Assembly (NCBI GenBank): GCA_015903945.1
Contig: JABMDL010000021.1
Location: 1 to 32,423, forward strand
Length of the DNA: 32,423 nt
Source: Nitrospira sp.
GTDB lineage: Bacteria > Nitrospirota > Nitrospiria > Nitrospirales > Nitrospiraceae
Direction: 5' to 3'
A model generated the notes under the pieces. The model was given only the letters and a program-made list of their open reading frames with translations, was not told the origin of the DNA and did no database searches. Position numbers and translations under genes: made by a program. Positions 32,201 to 32,423 of this stretch are shown here, in pieces. Each line of letters begins with the position of its first letter. The first letter of the stretch is position 1.

Positions 32201-32423
32201 AGATTCTCGACGATGACCGGTTCGTTGGAGTTCAGGGTGTAGCCTGCTTGGGACTCTGAGCCTGCATGCACTGTGGCCCGTCCGACCAGACCGTCGTGCC
32301 AGCCTACGCCTGCTCTTAGAAGGAAGGATGTACCGCCCGGCTGCAGCTCCAAGACCTTGCAATACTCCGTGTGAAGTGTCTGAGCGATTCGCTGCACCGC
32401 CTGGTCCATTACGCTCTGCACCG
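29263..32423 (-). CDS. Multi-sensor (GAF/PAS) HisKA_3 histidine kinase, 5' end beyond window
   Basis: The frame is open to the right edge, so the N-terminus is missing; the visible 1,052 residues start inside a GAF-like domain. Order (visible numbering): GAF at about 1-145 (GVVSGLSVIIRRERQPWGVLGIH), PAS at about 155-275, PAS at about 285-410, PAS/PAC at about 420-545, a second GAF at about 555-710, and PAS at about 720-845. HisKA_3 follows with His853 (ISEDLHDGILQSIYAIG), then HATPase (NLVREALSNSFRHS, DNGVGFNP, GHGLANMAARAQKIGG). No transmembrane helix is visible, so it looks cytosolic. HisKA_3 kinases normally signal to NarL-type regulators, matching the downstream gene that overlaps it by 14 bases. 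The multiple sensor domains suggest integration of several small-molecule or redox inputs, but ligands are not predictable. Confidence 0.92.
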   Translation of the reverse strand, partial: VQSVMDQAVQRIAQTLHTEYCKVLELQPGGTSFLLRAGVGWHDGLVGRATVHAGSESQAGYTLNSNEPVIVENLEADRRFNGPPFLFDHGVVSGLSVIIRRERQPWGVLGIHTSARRSFTQDDVNFVQSMANILGTIIERDLAEQAARRNHVLLSAIMDASIDHISVKDLDGRYIHMNRTGANALGMPSDEIIGWDDVALWGSASAACLRAGDRRVVESGETITATAEESFTGEGKATVYLTTKAPYRDPEGRIIGVISVARDITDQKRLEQERQQALTLLTNVINAVPDLIFAKDRELRTILCNDAFANAIGKRPTEIIGHTDIENGWDHDLVRGNPDKGIRGFDADDRQALGGQIVHNPADPANVKGEVRIFDTVKVPLRNEIREVIGVLGVSRDITARVETELALKQSEARLNEAQRLAHIGSWELDLRVNHFTWSDEMFRIFEINQDRFGSSYDAFLALVHPDDRSAVNRAYTNSVRNRTPYEITYRLLMPDGRVKYVHERCETLYDAQGAPRRSFGTVQDVTERMRLADRDAARLEQLKNLSELGLTLSGDPAEIFERIVCMIGDLFKVRVVCLSEIVGPELHFNAVYVDGQVVRDAGYCPLTVTPCATVELDKDIRLFDRVRQRFPQASFLRDHNAESYCGFPALDRHGQVVAVTCLLDDKPREFTVEEQALLRVFGQRIALEIERARYLADQRSQAEDLARSRAQIQAILDNSPAMIFVKDLEGRYLLTNRRFETITNRTGESTLGKTDEELFRPEQAAAFRANDGKVLDAGAPLQLEEVAFHNDSPRTSLVCKFPLRNSDGHVYAIGGIVTDITERKRMEEELRERERALRSALDERERISEDLHDGILQSIYAIGLGLEACKPLISDQPKKSATKLKVELQRTIGQLNHVLQEVRNFIAGLESHILDGQEFDVVLRAMGHALAASYSIPCRIAVEKAAAQHLSTQQAYHVLNLVREALSNSFRHSRATRITVSLKRLRRSVRLSVTDNGVGFNPVGARDVGHGLANMAARAQKIGGKLTLQSKPRQGAKVLVDIPRRLTDADT

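Overview
The window reads as a piece of a Nitrospira-like (phylum Nitrospirota) chromosome. I base this on one cluster: a complex I (nuo) operon with separate nuoC and nuoD, two consecutive nuoM genes and no nuoE or nuoF. This layout matches the '2M' complex I reported from Nitrospira and relatives. The dense complement of PAS/GAF sensor kinases fits too. The genus call is inference; no rRNA or nitrification marker lies in the window. I see no tRNA, rRNA, CRISPR array, transposase or phage gene.

Layout. 1-117: start of a small membrane protein that runs off the left edge. 118-538: non-coding, with palindromes. 539-3679: a set of small unrelated genes (DUF1566 protein, pyrE, a lipoprotein, a rhodanese, a phosphodiester glycosidase-like protein). 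3700-7308: a CHASE3 histidine kinase, a translationally coupled single-domain response regulator and a REC-kinase-REC hybrid, all leftward. 7376-21075: leftward operon nuoA-B-C-D-G-I-J-K-L-M-M2-N. 21076-21610: intergenic region with the likely nuo promoter, palindromes and the promoter of the next gene. 21611-23239: OmpA-family envelope protein. 23384-25417: PriA-like primosome protein whose helicase motifs look destroyed. 25414-25836: small membrane protein. 25965-28401: hybrid kinase and overlapping response regulator. 28623-32423: NarL-type regulator and a large GAF/PAS kinase that is cut by the right edge.

The nuo genes encode the Q-module (B, C, D, I), the NuoG electron-input subunit, and the membrane arm (A, J, K, L, M, M2, N). 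NADH-binding NuoE/NuoF and the quinone-channel subunit NuoH are not in the cluster. The second NuoM lacks the TM7 lysine of canonical antiporter subunits, and NuoL has a lengthened lateral helix, as expected if it has to span one more antiporter module. NuoG carries extra cysteines for an additional [4Fe-4S] cluster. Together this suggests a complex with an extended membrane arm and an electron partner other than a standard NuoEF module, possibly ferredoxin, and possibly working in reverse to make low-potential reductant. The direction and the partner are inference.

The strongest items for a second look are the altered second NuoM, the missing nuoH/E/F, the ATPase-dead-looking PriA, an imperfect palindrome inserted in the nuo operon after nuoD, and an 8-bp stem that encloses the ribosome-binding site of a 30-codon upstream ORF abutting the 28401 kinase.
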